From Xenophilus sp. AP218F (lineage in GTDB: Bacteria; Pseudomonadota; Gammaproteobacteria; Burkholderiales; Chromobacteriaceae), in contig NJIE01000027.1 in assembly GCA_002213445.1 (NCBI GenBank), forward strand, positions 44,638-108,637: DNA of 64,000 nt, given 5' to 3'. The notes below the pieces were generated by a model. The model worked only from the letters and a program-made list of their open reading frames with translations, had not been told where the DNA came from and did no database searches. The position numbers and the translations under genes are program-made. Shown here piece by piece: positions 26,959-36,952 of this stretch (position 1 is its first letter; each line of letters begins with the position of its first letter).

Positions 26959-27072
26959 GGCAATAATCCTGAAGGTTGCAATAGCCTGATGTTATCAGCA
27001 AAGCCGCGGAATGACACCGCCGCCGGCCTGGCCGGCCGCGGCAGCATTCACGCTGCCGCGCCGCGACAAATG

Positions 27073-27103
27073 AAAAGCCCGGCGCGCGAAACGCGCGCCG
27101 GGC
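27073..27103 (-). terminator. rlmB terminator
   Basis: 12-bp perfect stem GCCCGGCGCGCG (27077-27088) with CGCGCGCCGGGC (27092-27103), AAA loop, then TTTT on the minus strand. Confidence 0.82.
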
Positions 27104-27116
27104 CGGCAAACCGCGA

Positions 27117-27872
27117 TCAGGCCTTGGCTGCGCCGGCCAGCACCCGCTGACGGCGGCTTTCGGCCAGCACCATGCCGGCGGAAACGGAAACGTTGAGGCT
27201 CTCCACGGTGCCGAACATCGGAATCGACACCAGCACGTCGCAATGTTCGCGCGTCAGCCGGCGCATGCCCTCGCCTTCCGCGCCCATCACCCAGGCCAGC
27301 GGGCCGGAGGATTCGAAATGGTACAGATCGGTATCGGCCTCCATCGTGGTGCCGGCTATCCACACTCCGGCGTCTTTCAGGTCGCGCAAGGTGCGTGCCA
27401 GATTGGTGACGGTGATGTAGGGCACCACCTCGGCCGCGCCGCAGGCCACCTTGGAGACGGTGGCGTTGAGCGTGGCGGAGCGGTCTTTGGGGGCGATCAC
27501 CGCGTGCGCGCCCATGGCGTCGGCCACCCGCAGGCAAGCGCCCAGATTGTGCGGATCGGTGACGCCGTCCAGGATCAGCAGCAGCGGCGGCTCGGAGAGG
27601 TTTTCCAGCACGTCGTCCAGATCCACATAGTTCATGCTGGCGTCTATCATCGCCGCCACGCCCTGATGGCGGGCGTTGCCGCTCATCGCGTCCAGCCGTT
27701 CCTTGTCCACGATGTGCAGCTTGATGTTCTCGCTGGCGGCCTTGTCCAGCACCGCCTTGGCGCGCGCGTCGTGGCGGCCGCCGGCCAGCCAGATTTCCAG
27801 CAGGCTCTTGGGGTTTTGCCACAGTCGGGCATTGATGGCGTGAAAGCCATGGATCAGGCGCTTGTTGCTCAT
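27117..27872 (-). CDS. rlmB: 23S rRNA (guanosine-2'-O)-methyltransferase RlmB
   Basis: 251 aa, matching E. coli RlmB, which methylates G2251 in the peptidyl-transferase centre using S-adenosylmethionine. The N-terminal substrate-binding domain (1-75) precedes a SPOUT knot domain with motif 1 [18 protein letters not shown] (catalytic Asn109, Arg115), motif 2 MGAEGEGM (~195-202) and motif 3 [17 protein letters not shown] (~217-233). In E. coli it follows rnr; here no rnr gene is nearby. Its own terminator follows. Confidence 0.94.
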   Translation of the reverse strand: MSNKRLIHGFHAINARLWQNPKSLLEIWLAGGRHDARAKAVLDKAASENIKLHIVDKERLDAMSGNARHQGVAAMIDASMNYVDLDDVLENLSEPPLLLILDGVTDPHNLGACLRVADAMGAHAVIAPKDRSATLNATVSKVACGAAEVVPYITVTNLARTLRDLKDAGVWIAGTTMEADTDLYHFESSGPLAWVMGAEGEGMRRLTREHCDVLVSIPMFGTVESLNVSVSAGMVLAESRRQRVLAGAAKA

Positions 27873-27950
27873 GGGGAACTCTATCGATTCAATCCCGCCA
27901 TTTTAGCGTCAAGCGGCCGATCCGCCCAAACGAATCTGGCCTCCGCCGCC

Positions 27951-30900
27951 TCAAACCAGCGCCGCGCTGCGCCAGCTCGCCGCCAGGGCGGCGAACTCGG
28001 CCGCCGGCAGCGGCCGGCTGAAATGATAGCCTTGCAGCGTGGCGCAGCCCTTGGCGCGCAGGAACTGGGCCTGCGCCTCGTTTTCCACGCCCTCGGCCAC
28101 CACCTGGAAGCGCAGCTTGCGGGCCATGGCCAGGATGGCCTCGGCGATGGCGGCGTTGTCGTCGTCGTCGGGCAGCCCTTCGACGAAGGACTGGTCTATC
28201 TTCAGCGTGTCCAGCGGGAAGCGCTTGAGGTGGGACAGCGAGGAGTAGCCGGTGCCGAAGTCGTCGATGGACAGCCACACCCCCAGCGCCTTGAGCTCGG
28301 CCAGCAGGCTGACCGCCTCGGCCGGGCTTTGCATGATCATGCTCTCGGTGATTTCCAGCTCCAGCCGCTTGGCGGGCAGGCCGGCCGCCTGCAAGGCCGC
28401 GGCCACCTTGGCCGGCAGCCCTTGCTGGCCGAACTGGCGCGGCGACAGATTGACGGCCAGGCGCGGCACGTCCAGCCCTTCCGCGTCCCAAGCCGCCAGT
28501 TGGCGGCAAGCCTCGCGCAGCACCCAGTCGCCTATCGGCTTGATCAGGCCGGTCTCCTCGGCCAGCGAGATGAAACGCCCCGGCGGCACCAGTCCCAGCT
28601 GCGGGTGCCGCCAGCGCAGCAGCGCTTCGGCGCCTTCCAGTTCGCGGCTGGCGGCGTTCAATTGCGGCTGGTAATGCAGCTCGAACTCGCCGCGTTCCAG
28701 CGCCAGCCGCAGGCCGTTTTCCAGCAGCAGACGTTCGAAGGTCTGGGTGTTCATCTCCGCGTCGAAGAACTGGTAGGTGTTCTTGCCGGCGTCCTTGGCC
28801 CGGTACATGGCCACGTCGGCGTTCTTGAGCAGGCTGGCGGCGTCCAGGCCGTCGTTGGGGAACACGCTGATGCCGATGCTGCCGGTGACGTAGATCTCGT
28901 GCTGCTCCAGCCACAGGGGCAGGCCCAGCGCGTCCAGGATTTCCTGGGCCATCGCCGCCAGCGTTTCGTGGCCGGCGAAATCGGTCATCAGCAGCGTGAA
29001 TTCGTCGCCGCCCAGGCGCGCCAGCAGGCCGCGTTCGCCCACCACCTGCAGCAGCCGCGAAGCGGTTTCGCACAGCAGCTGGTCGCCCACCTGGTGGCCG
29101 AAGGAGTCGTTGATCAGCTTGAAGCGGTCAAGGTCGATGAACATCACCGCCAGCGGCCCGCCTTCGCGGCAGGCCTGTCCCAGCGCCTCGTCCAGCCGGC
29201 TGGTGAGGCTGCTGCGATTGGGCAGCCGGGTCAGCGGGTCGTGATTGGCGAGGAACTGCAGCCGCTCTTCGGCCTGCTTGCGCAGCGTGATGTCGGAAAA
29301 CACCGCCACGTAGTTGCTGACCGCGCCGGCGTCGTCGCGCAGCGCGGAGATGGACAGCTCGGCCGGGTACCACTCTCCGCTCTTGCGCCGGTCCATCATC
29401 TCGCCGTGCCAGTGGCCGCTGCCGGCCAGCGCCTCCAGCATGGCGGCGCTGTCATGCTGTTCGCAATCGCTGAAAATCCGCGACACCTTGCCCAGCGTTT
29501 CTTCCTGCGGATAGCCGGTGATGCGCGAGAAGGCGTCGTTGACCGCGATGATGTGCGCGCCGGCGTCGAGGATCAGGATGCCTTCGGTGGAGTTCTCGAA
29601 CACCTTGGCGGCGAGACGCAGGTTGGCGTCGGCCAGCAGCCGTTCGGACACGTCCATCACCACGCCGATGATGGCCTTGCGGCCCTGGTAATCGAACAGC
29701 CGGCTGTGGATTTCCACATTGACCAAGACGCCGTCGCGGCGCAGCAGCCGCGAAGAGTAGTGCATCACCTGGATGTTGTCGCGCAGCCGCAGGTTGATCT
29801 GCTGGCGGATGCGGCTGGCCTCGCCCGGCAGCATCACCTGGTCCAGCGTCATGCCCAGCAACTCGTCGGCCGCGTAATCCAGCACCTCGGCCAGTTTGGG
29901 GTTGACGTACACCACCTTCTCGTCCTGCAGGATATAGATGCCGACCAGCGACTGCTCCACCAGCGCCAGATAGCGCTGCTCGGCCTCCTGCTTGGCCTTT
30001 TGTTCCCGGCGATTGGCGGTGATGTCGGTATCCACGCTGCCCACCCCGGCCGGCCGGCCGTCGGCGTCGAACAGGGGGAACTTGGACGCCAGCAGATAGC
30101 TCAGCTCGCCGTTGAAATAAAAGCTTTCCTCGAACTGACGCGGAGCGAGGGTGTTCAGCACCTGGCGGTCCTGCTCCAGTATCTGCGCCGCGTCGGCGGG
30201 CTCGAACACGTCTTCCGGCAACCGCCCCACCATGGCCTGCGGCGTGGAGTTGACGCGCTGGGCGTAGGCGGCGTTGACCAGCAGATAACGGCCGGACAGG
30301 TCCTTGAGCGACATCATGGTGGGGCTGTTGTTGACCAGCGCCTCGATGCGCGCCTGGAATTCGCGCAGCGCCTGCTCGTTGACCCGGTGCGCCTCGGCGG
30401 CCACCGCCAGCAACAGGCCGGACACGTTGAGCGCCAGGGCCAGCAGCAATTCCGTGTTGGTATCGCCCATGCCCTGGCGCAAGGACCAGCCGCTGGCGTG
30501 TTCGCCGCTGGTCAGCAGCAACGTCACCAGCGCCGCGCTCAGCGCCACGCCGCCCAGATGGGTGCGGAACGCCGCCCACAGCACAAAGGGGAAGAACAGC
30601 AATTGGCTGGGAAAGGGGAATACCGCGCCGCTGGACACCAGCAAGGCCCACACCGCCAGGATGGCCAGCAGGATCACGCCCAGTTCCATGCGCCGGGCCA
30701 GCCGCAATTGCCACAAGGGAGACAGCGCCAGCGGCGCGAACAGCAGCAGGGGCACCAGCAACGCGCCCCAGCCTTGCAGCAGCCACTGCAACGAAGGCGG
30801 ATGACCGTTGAGCTGGGCGTAGACCGCCAGGGCCAGCAGCACCAGCAAGAGAGGGTAACAGGCGAGCGACAACAGCAGCGACAACAGCGCGATCGGCGCG

Positions 30901-31211
30901 GTAAGCGGCAGCGCCGGCAGCCAGCGCCGTCCCAGCGCCAAGGTCGGCCACAACAGGTAGAGCGAGCCGGACAACAGCAAGGCCCATTGCGGCGCCATCA
31001 TGGTGCCGGCCAGCAGGGCCGCCGCCAGCGGCCACCACCAATAGCCGCGCCCCTGTCTGGTAAGCAAGGCGCCGGCCATCACCCCGTGGGCGAAGAAGCT
31101 GCCCAGCGTCAAGCCGGAATGCAAGGCGCGCGGCCATAACAATACGCTGGCGGCGAAGCCGAGGAACACCAGCAGGTCCGCCCATTTCGGAGTCTGCCTC
31201 ACAGCCGCCAT
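27951..31211 (-). CDS. membrane sensor with MASE1-like region, three PAS, GGDEF and EAL domains
   Basis: 1086 aa. An N-terminal half-membrane region of about eight spans (1-270, MASE1-like) precedes three PAS domains (~285-405, ~410-525, ~535-655), GGDEF (~660-815) and EAL (~830-1080). GGDEF is intact but has no RxxD inhibitory site 5 residues before it. EAL catalytic residues all appear present: EALLRW, VNLSP, EITES, DDFGTGYSSL, LKIDQSF, AEGVE and LQGYHFSRP. It could both make and break c-di-GMP. Start is the ATG at 31211 or, given AAGGG spacing, a GTG at 31202. Divergent from mfd. Confidence 0.92.
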   Translation of the reverse strand: MAAVRQTPKWADLLVFLGFAASVLLWPRALHSGLTLGSFFAHGVMAGALLTRQGRGYWWWPLAAALLAGTMMAPQWALLLSGSLYLLWPTLALGRRWLPALPLTAPIALLSLLLSLACYPLLLVLLALAVYAQLNGHPPSLQWLLQGWGALLVPLLLFAPLALSPLWQLRLARRMELGVILLAILAVWALLVSSGAVFPFPSQLLFFPFVLWAAFRTHLGGVALSAALVTLLLTSGEHASGWSLRQGMGDTNTELLLALALNVSGLLLAVAAEAHRVNEQALREFQARIEALVNNSPTMMSLKDLSGRYLLVNAAYAQRVNSTPQAMVGRLPEDVFEPADAAQILEQDRQVLNTLAPRQFEESFYFNGELSYLLASKFPLFDADGRPAGVGSVDTDITANRREQKAKQEAEQRYLALVEQSLVGIYILQDEKVVYVNPKLAEVLDYAADELLGMTLDQVMLPGEASRIRQQINLRLRDNIQVMHYSSRLLRRDGVLVNVEIHSRLFDYQGRKAIIGVVMDVSERLLADANLRLAAKVFENSTEGILILDAGAHIIAVNDAFSRITGYPQEETLGKVSRIFSDCEQHDSAAMLEALAGSGHWHGEMMDRRKSGEWYPAELSISALRDDAGAVSNYVAVFSDITLRKQAEERLQFLANHDPLTRLPNRSSLTSRLDEALGQACREGGPLAVMFIDLDRFKLINDSFGHQVGDQLLCETASRLLQVVGERGLLARLGGDEFTLLMTDFAGHETLAAMAQEILDALGLPLWLEQHEIYVTGSIGISVFPNDGLDAASLLKNADVAMYRAKDAGKNTYQFFDAEMNTQTFERLLLENGLRLALERGEFELHYQPQLNAASRELEGAEALLRWRHPQLGLVPPGRFISLAEETGLIKPIGDWVLREACRQLAAWDAEGLDVPRLAVNLSPRQFGQQGLPAKVAAALQAAGLPAKRLELEITESMIMQSPAEAVSLLAELKALGVWLSIDDFGTGYSSLSHLKRFPLDTLKIDQSFVEGLPDDDDNAAIAEAILAMARKLRFQVVAEGVENEAQAQFLRAKGCATLQGYHFSRPLPAAEFAALAASWRSAALV

Positions 31212-31391
31212 CCCTTGTCATCCATCATGTTATGGTTGTTCTGTATTCATTGAGGTCTGCGCGGTTGCGCACGCCAAATAATGCCATTGTCAAAACAGTA
31301 AAAACAATAAATATTACTAAATGAAACGAAACTGGCCGGCAAACAGCCGGTCTGGCTTCGGCAAAAGCGCCACAGCGGCCCGGCTGGCCGC

Positions 31392-31400
31392 TGGTATAAT
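31392..31400 (+). promoter_or_regulatory. mfd extended -10 promoter element
   Basis: TGGTATAAT: a perfect TATAAT with a TGn extension, 27 bp before the ATG at 31427. No good -35 is visible, as is common for extended -10 promoters. Confidence 0.6.
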
Positions 31401-31426
31401 GCCGGCATCTCCAGGACGTGAATTCC

Positions 31427-34400
31427 ATGCTGCAAGCGCATCCCCCCCTTCCCTCCGCCGGCCGGAAAACCCGCTGCGGCGCTCTGCCCGCCGGTCTGGA
31501 CGCCAAGCTGATCGCCGACCTCGCCCGCCAGCGCCGGCCCCTGCTGGTGCTGGCCGCCGACGCCCAGGCCGCGCAACGGTTGCAGGCGGAGCTGCCCTTT
31601 TTCGACCCCGAGCTCAAGGCCGCGCTGCTGCCCGACTGGGAGACGCTGCCCTACGATCATTTCTCGCCGCATGGCGAATTGGTCAGCGAACGGCTGGCCA
31701 CCTTGTGGCAGATACGCCAGCGCGAGTGCCAGGTGATCATCGCCCCGGTCAGCACCGCCATGACGCGGCTGGCCCCGGTTTCCTACCTGCTGGGCCGCAC
31801 CTTCTTCCTCAAGACCGGCCAGCGGCTGGACCCGGAAGCGCTGCGCGGCGACCTGGTCGCCGCCGGCTATCAGCACGTCACCCAGGTGATGGCGCCGGGC
31901 GAGTTTTCGGTGCGCGGCGGCCTGATCGATCTCTACCCGATGGGCTCGCCGCTGCCTTACCGCATCGACCTGTTCGACGCCGACATCGACAGCCTGAAAA
32001 CCTTCGACCCGGACACCCAGCGCACGCTGTACCCGGTGCCGGAGATTCGCCTGCTGCCGGCGCGAGAATACCCGGCCGACGAGAGCGGCGTCACCGCCTT
32101 CCGCCAGCGCTACCGCGAACGGATCGAAGGCGATCCCAGCAAAAGCCGGATTTACAAAGACGTTTCCGCCGGATTGTGGCCGGCCGGCATCGAATACTAC
32201 CTGCCGCTGTTCTTCGATGAAACCGCCACCCTGCTGGATTATCTGGGCGAGGATGCCCTGCTGGTATTGCACCATGATGTCCAGTCCGCCGCCGAAACGT
32301 TCTGGCGCGACGCGCAAAACCGTTACGAAATGGCCCGCGGCGACCTCGAACGCCCGGTGCTGCCGCCGGCCGATCTGTTCCTGCGCAGCGAGGAGCTGTT
32401 CTCCCTGCTCAAACCCTACCCGCGCATCGAACTGCCGGCGGACGGCGAAATGCAAGCCGGTTGCGCGACGCTGCCGCCGCTGGCGGTGGAGCGCCGCGCC
32501 GAGCAGCCGCTGTTCCGGCTGGCCGACTTCATCGCCGCCGGCCGCCAGCGGGTGCTGATCGCCGCCGAAAGCCTGGGCCGCCGCGAAACCGTGCAGCAAT
32601 TCCTCAGCGAGCACGGCATCAAGCCGCAACTGGTGGCCGGCTGGGGCGAATTCCTTAACGGCGCGCAGCCGCTGGCGTTGACCGTGGCCCCGCTCTATTC
32701 GGGCTTCGCCCTGCGCGACCCGGACATCGCCGTCGTCACCGAGAGCGAGCTCTACCAGCACGTCGCGCGCAGCCACGCCCGCCGCAAGCGCCATCAGGCT
32801 GGCTCCGACGCCATGCTGCGCGACCTGGCCGAGGTCAAGTCCGGCGACCCGGTGGTGCACGAGGCCCACGGCATCGGCCGCTACATCGGCCTGGTGACCA
32901 TGGATCTGGGCGAGGGCGAAACCGAATTGATGCAGCTGGAGTACGCCGACGGCGCCACGCTGTACGTGCCGGTGTCGCAGCTGCAGCTGATCTCGCGCTA
33001 CGCCGGCGGAGCCGCCGACAACATCCAGCTGCACCGGCTTGGCAACCCGGCCTGGGACAAGGCCAAGAAAAAGGCGGCGGAAAAAGCCCGCGACACCGCC
33101 GCCGAGCTGCTCAATCTGTACGCCCAGCGCGCGGCGCGCGAGGGCCACAGCTTCACCCTCGGCCAGGCCGACTACACCGCCTTCGCCGCCGGCTTCGGCT
33201 TCGAGGAAACGCCGGACCAGGCCAGCGCCATCGAAGCGGTGATCCAGGACATGTGCTCCGGCAAGCCGATGGACCGGCTGGTGTGCGGCGACGTCGGCTT
33301 CGGCAAGACCGAGGTGGCGCTGCGCGCCGCCTTTGTCGCGGTGATGGGCGGCAAGCAGGTGGCGGTGCTGGTGCCCACCACCTTGCTGGCCGAACAGCAC
33401 TTCCAGAACTTCTCCGACCGCTTCGCCGACTGGCCGGTGCGCATCGCCGAGCTGTCGCGCTTCAAGAGCGGCAAAGAAACCAAGCAGGCCCTGCAAGGCC
33501 TGGCCGAAGGCAGCGTCGACATCGTCATCGGCACCCACAAGCTGGTGCAGCCGGACGTGGCGTTCAAGAACCTGGGCCTCGTCATCATCGACGAGGAGCA
33601 CCGCTTCGGCGTGCGCCAGAAGGAACAGCTGAAACGCCTGCGCGCCAATGTGGACGTGCTGACGCTGACCGCCACGCCGATACCGCGCACCTTGTCGATG
33701 GCGCTCGAGGGCCTGCGCGACTTCTCCGCCATCACCACCGCGCCCAGCCGCCGGCTGGCGGTGAAAACCTTCGTCAGCCCGCTCGCCAACGGCGTGATCC
33801 GCGAGGCGGTGCTGCGCGAACTCAAGCGCGGCGGCCAGGTGTTCTTCCTGCACAACGAGGTGGACACCATAGAGAACATGCGGGAGAAGCTCGCCGAACT
33901 GATCCCGGAGGCGCGCATCGGCGTAGCCCACGGCCAGCTGCGCGAACGCGAGCTGGAACAGGTGATGCGCGACTTCCTGCAGCAGCGCTTCAATCTGCTG
34001 CTCTGCTCCACCATCATCGAAACCGGCATCGACATCCCCAACGCCAACACCATCCTGATCAACCGCGCCGACAAGTTCGGCCTGGCGCAGCTGCACCAGC
34101 TGCGCGGCCGCGTCGGCCGCTCGCACCATCAGGCCTACGCCTACCTGCTGACGCCGGACGGCATGACCCGCGACGCGCAAAAGCGGCTGGAGGCCATCCA
34201 GCTGTCCGGCGAGCTGGGCGCGGGCTTCTATCTGGCGATGCACGACCTGGAAATCCGCGGCGCGGGCGAAGTGCTGGGCGAAGGACAGTCTGGCGAAATG
34301 CAGGAAGTGGGCTTCTCGCTGTTCACCGAGATGCTGAAACAGGCGGTGCGCGACCTGAAAAAAGGCCGCGCGCCGGACCTGGACGCGCCGCTTGGCGTCA

Positions 34401-34828
34401 CCACCGAGATCAATCTGCACAGCCCCGCCCTGCTGCCGGACGCTTATTGTCCGGACGTGCACGAGCGGCTGCTGATCTACAAGCGGCTGGCCAGCTGCGA
34501 GGCCGAGGCCGAGATCGACGGCATCCACGAAGAGCTGATCGACCGCTTCGGCCTGCCGCCGCAAAGCGTCAAGACGCTGATCGAAAGCCACCGCCTGCGC
34601 CTGGCGGCCAGGGAGCTGGGCGTGCAGAAGCTGGACGCCAGCGAGGCGGCGATACAGATCACCTTCATCAAGAACCCGCCCATCGACCCGGTGAAGATCA
34701 TCATGCTGATCCAGAGCAAGAAGAACTACCGGCTGGCGGGGCAGGACAAGCTGCGGGTGGAGAGTCCGCTGCCGGATGTGGCGATGCGCATCGTGCGGGT
34801 GAAGGAGCTGCTCAAGGAGCTGTCCTGA
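31427..34828 (+). CDS. mfd: transcription-repair coupling factor
   Basis: 1133 aa. Mfd removes RNA polymerase stalled at DNA damage and recruits UvrA; UvrC is also encoded in this window. Order: UvrB-homology region (1-~340), RNA-polymerase interaction domain (~470-540, DPVVHEAHGIGRYIGL), RecG-like translocase with Walker A GDVGFGKTEVAL and DEEH box IIDEEHRFGVRQKEQ, and the C-terminal TRCF domain (~980-1090). I chose the ATG at 31427 because AGGA lies 10 nt upstream; a GTG at 31418 would be only 1 nt from AGGA. Confidence 0.95.
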   Translation: MLQAHPPLPSAGRKTRCGALPAGLDAKLIADLARQRRPLLVLAADAQAAQRLQAELPFFDPELKAALLPDWETLPYDHFSPHGELVSERLATLWQIRQRECQVIIAPVSTAMTRLAPVSYLLGRTFFLKTGQRLDPEALRGDLVAAGYQHVTQVMAPGEFSVRGGLIDLYPMGSPLPYRIDLFDADIDSLKTFDPDTQRTLYPVPEIRLLPAREYPADESGVTAFRQRYRERIEGDPSKSRIYKDVSAGLWPAGIEYYLPLFFDETATLLDYLGEDALLVLHHDVQSAAETFWRDAQNRYEMARGDLERPVLPPADLFLRSEELFSLLKPYPRIELPADGEMQAGCATLPPLAVERRAEQPLFRLADFIAAGRQRVLIAAESLGRRETVQQFLSEHGIKPQLVAGWGEFLNGAQPLALTVAPLYSGFALRDPDIAVVTESELYQHVARSHARRKRHQAGSDAMLRDLAEVKSGDPVVHEAHGIGRYIGLVTMDLGEGETELMQLEYADGATLYVPVSQLQLISRYAGGAADNIQLHRLGNPAWDKAKKKAAEKARDTAAELLNLYAQRAAREGHSFTLGQADYTAFAAGFGFEETPDQASAIEAVIQDMCSGKPMDRLVCGDVGFGKTEVALRAAFVAVMGGKQVAVLVPTTLLAEQHFQNFSDRFADWPVRIAELSRFKSGKETKQALQGLAEGSVDIVIGTHKLVQPDVAFKNLGLVIIDEEHRFGVRQKEQLKRLRANVDVLTLTATPIPRTLSMALEGLRDFSAITTAPSRRLAVKTFVSPLANGVIREAVLRELKRGGQVFFLHNEVDTIENMREKLAELIPEARIGVAHGQLRERELEQVMRDFLQQRFNLLLCSTIIETGIDIPNANTILINRADKFGLAQLHQLRGRVGRSHHQAYAYLLTPDGMTRDAQKRLEAIQLSGELGAGFYLAMHDLEIRGAGEVLGEGQSGEMQEVGFSLFTEMLKQAVRDLKKGRAPDLDAPLGVTTEINLHSPALLPDAYCPDVHERLLIYKRLASCEAEAEIDGIHEELIDRFGLPPQSVKTLIESHRLRLAARELGVQKLDASEAAIQITFIKNPPIDPVKIIMLIQSKKNYRLAGQDKLRVESPLPDVAMRIVRVKELLKELS

Positions 34829-34957
34829 TCGCGCTGGGCGCTTGGACAGAAGGCTGGCAAAAGGGCTACAGTGGGAAGGGTAGCCCTCCCCACGCCGGAA
34901 GCCGCGCCGCCGCCCTCCGCGGCCGCGCTTCCGGATCGGCATAAAAAAGGAGACGCC

Positions 34958-35623
34958 ATGTCCCTCGCCTACAACCCGCGCCGCGCCGAACTGGAAGACG
35001 ACGATCCGCCGGCCAAAACGGCCCCCTATCGCCGCTACGAATCACAAGGGGCCGTGCACCAGATTTCCTTCTATCTGTCGGAAGAAATCGGCGCTCCCAT
35101 TCTCTACACCGACCTGCTGTATACGCTGCGCACCGCCGCCAGCACCGACGTGATCTTCCTGCACCTCAATACCCCCGGCGGCAACTTCGACACCGGCCTG
35201 CAGATCATCAACAATATCGGCGCGAGCCAGGCCCACGTGGTCACCATTCTGGAGGCGCGCGCTTACTCGATGGGCGCGCTGATCTTTCTGGCCGGCGACG
35301 AGCTGGTGGTGCACGACACCTGCCAGCTGATGTTCCACAACTATTCGTCGGCGCTGATCGGCAAGGGCAACGAGCAGCAGGCGCAGGTGATGGCCAGCGG
35401 CAAATGGTTTGAAAAGGTGATGCGCCACGTCTGCCGGCCCTTCCTTTCCGACGAGGAACTGGACCGCATCCTCAAGGGCGAGGACATCTGGCTGGACAGC
35501 GACAATATCCGCCGCCGCCTGATCCACATCCAGAAGGGAGAGCCGGCCACCGGGCCGCGCAAGGGCAAAACGGCGAAAGCAGGCAAAGCCGGCGCCAGCC
35601 AGGAGAAACGGTCCGAAACCTGA
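34958..35623 (+). CDS. ClpP-like serine peptidase (non-canonical)
   Basis: 221 aa. The ClpP/crotonase fold is shown by VIFLHLNTPGGNFDTGLQI, the nucleophile Ser104 in ARAYSMGALIF, and His127 in QLMFHNYSS; Asp176 in GEDIWLD is the likely third residue, so the triad appears complete. It differs from housekeeping ClpP by a charged N-terminal ~30 residues, a Lys/Gly/Ala-rich tail (~200-221), and the absence of a neighbouring clpX or clpA. AAGGAGA precedes the ATG at 34958. It lies 129 bp after mfd, same direction. Role unknown; related proteins occur beside housekeeping ClpP in some bacteria and in phages as head-maturation proteases, but no phage gene is near. Confidence 0.8.
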   Translation: MSLAYNPRRAELEDDDPPAKTAPYRRYESQGAVHQISFYLSEEIGAPILYTDLLYTLRTAASTDVIFLHLNTPGGNFDTGLQIINNIGASQAHVVTILEARAYSMGALIFLAGDELVVHDTCQLMFHNYSSALIGKGNEQQAQVMASGKWFEKVMRHVCRPFLSDEELDRILKGEDIWLDSDNIRRRLIHIQKGEPATGPRKGKTAKAGKAGASQEKRSET

Positions 35624-35643
35624 ACGGCGCGCCAGCCCCGCGC

Positions 35644-36816
35644 TCAAACCATCTCCACCCGGTCGCGGCCCTTGTGCTTGGCCTGATAGAGCAGCATGTC
35701 GGCCGCCAGAAACAGGCTGGCCAGATTGCTGTGTTCCTGTGGATTCAGGCAGGCCACGCCGATGCTGGCGCTGATGGCCAGCCGCCGGCCGCCGGCTTCC
35801 GGATGCAGGTTGGCGATGGCGCGCCGCAGACGGTCGGCGGCGTTGTAGGCCTCGATCGCCCCGGTTTGCGGCAGCAGCACCACGAACTCTTCCCCGCCGT
35901 GCCGGCCCAGCAGATCGCTCTGCCGGGCCTCTTTTCTCAGACAGGCGGCCAGTTGCTCCAGCACCGCGTCGCCCACCTGATGGCCGTAGCGGTCATTGAT
36001 GCTCTTGAAGTGATCCAGATCGATCAGCAGCAAGGCCAGCGGCTCTCCGCTTTGCAAGGCGCGCGCGAAGGCCGGCTCGGCCTTCTCCTTGAAGGCGCGG
36101 TGATTGAGCAGCTGGGTCAGGCTGTCGTGATGCGCGCGGATTTTCAGCTGCTGCAACAGGCGCTCGTAACTGATGAACAACAGCACGATGCTGAAGCAGA
36201 ACGTGGTCCAGAACAGGCCCAGCGAGGTAAACAGATTGAACAGCAAGCCGTCGCGGCCGAAAGCCGCGTCGCCGGCCCGCCAGGCGACGGTCAAGCGCCA
36301 GGCGGCCAGCGCCCACACCGCCAGCGCCAGCGCCAGCGCCATCCAGTGCCCGACCGGCGTGGCCAGCTTGCGTTCGCGCAGCAGCAGGACGATGACGGCG
36401 CTCCAGCATGCGAGGTGGGTGGAGGAAGTCACCACCACTCGCCGCGCATAGCCGCCCGGACCGCCCCAGCATACGAACAAGGCCATCGCCAGCAGCATCA
36501 GCAACCCGCAAAAACGCCAGCTGGGGCGGCGGCCCAGCATTTGCTCGGTGGCGATCAGCGCCAGGGGGTGAAACAGCAACAACAGGCCCATCGACAGCGC
36601 CAGCAACGGCCAGGGCGCCAGCAGCGGCGGCGCATAGCCCAGCAGCGCGCCGACCGCGCCGGCCAAACCGCCCAGGCCCAGCGTCAACAAGCTGCGCTCG
36701 TCGCGATTGTTGAACCAGAACAACAGCACCACCACCGTCAGCATGACGGTATAGCCAGTCGTGCTCAGCAGGGTGGTTTTGAAATCCAGTATGCTTTGTA
36801 TGCTATCGCTGGGCAT
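35644..36816 (-). CDS. membrane-bound diguanylate cyclase
   Basis: 390 aa. About six to seven membrane spans (20-225) are followed by a GGDEF domain (~235-390) with the active motif GGEEF. The inhibitory RxxD site is present (RQSD, five residues before GGEEF), so product inhibition by c-di-GMP is expected, unlike the larger GGDEF-EAL protein nearby. Convergent with the ClpP-like gene, 20 bp between stops. Confidence 0.92.
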   Translation of the reverse strand: MPSDSIQSILDFKTTLLSTTGYTVMLTVVVLLFWFNNRDERSLLTLGLGGLAGAVGALLGYAPPLLAPWPLLALSMGLLLLFHPLALIATEQMLGRRPSWRFCGLLMLLAMALFVCWGGPGGYARRVVVTSSTHLACWSAVIVLLLRERKLATPVGHWMALALALAVWALAAWRLTVAWRAGDAAFGRDGLLFNLFTSLGLFWTTFCFSIVLLFISYERLLQQLKIRAHHDSLTQLLNHRAFKEKAEPAFARALQSGEPLALLLIDLDHFKSINDRYGHQVGDAVLEQLAACLRKEARQSDLLGRHGGEEFVVLLPQTGAIEAYNAADRLRRAIANLHPEAGGRRLAISASIGVACLNPQEHSNLASLFLAADMLLYQAKHKGRDRVEMV

Positions 36817-36921
36817 GGATTTTGAAATTCTGAATGAGAACCCTTATGCCGATAAAAATACCGGATGGGTTAATTATCCAGATATTGCCACAAAGCAAAG
36901 AATTCCTGCGAGAAATTCGAG

Positions 36922-36944
36922 CGCCCCCCGCTTCCGCGGGGGCG
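36922..36944 (-). terminator. probable terminator of the ProY-type permease gene
   Basis: GC-rich hairpin of CCCCCGC (36925-36931) with GCGGGGG (36936-36942); only a weak T-rich tail (AATTTC) follows on the minus strand. Confidence 0.45.
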
Positions 36945-36952
36945 TTCGCGTT

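Noticed and set aside
27243..31139. 1298-codon open frame on the plus strand, antisense to the GGDEF-EAL gene (and similar >1000-codon frames antisense to mfd)
   Set aside because: Long antisense frames are expected in GC-rich DNA with strong third-position bias. The translation is rich in H, Q, R and A with no domain, and the minus-strand protein is complete and conserved.
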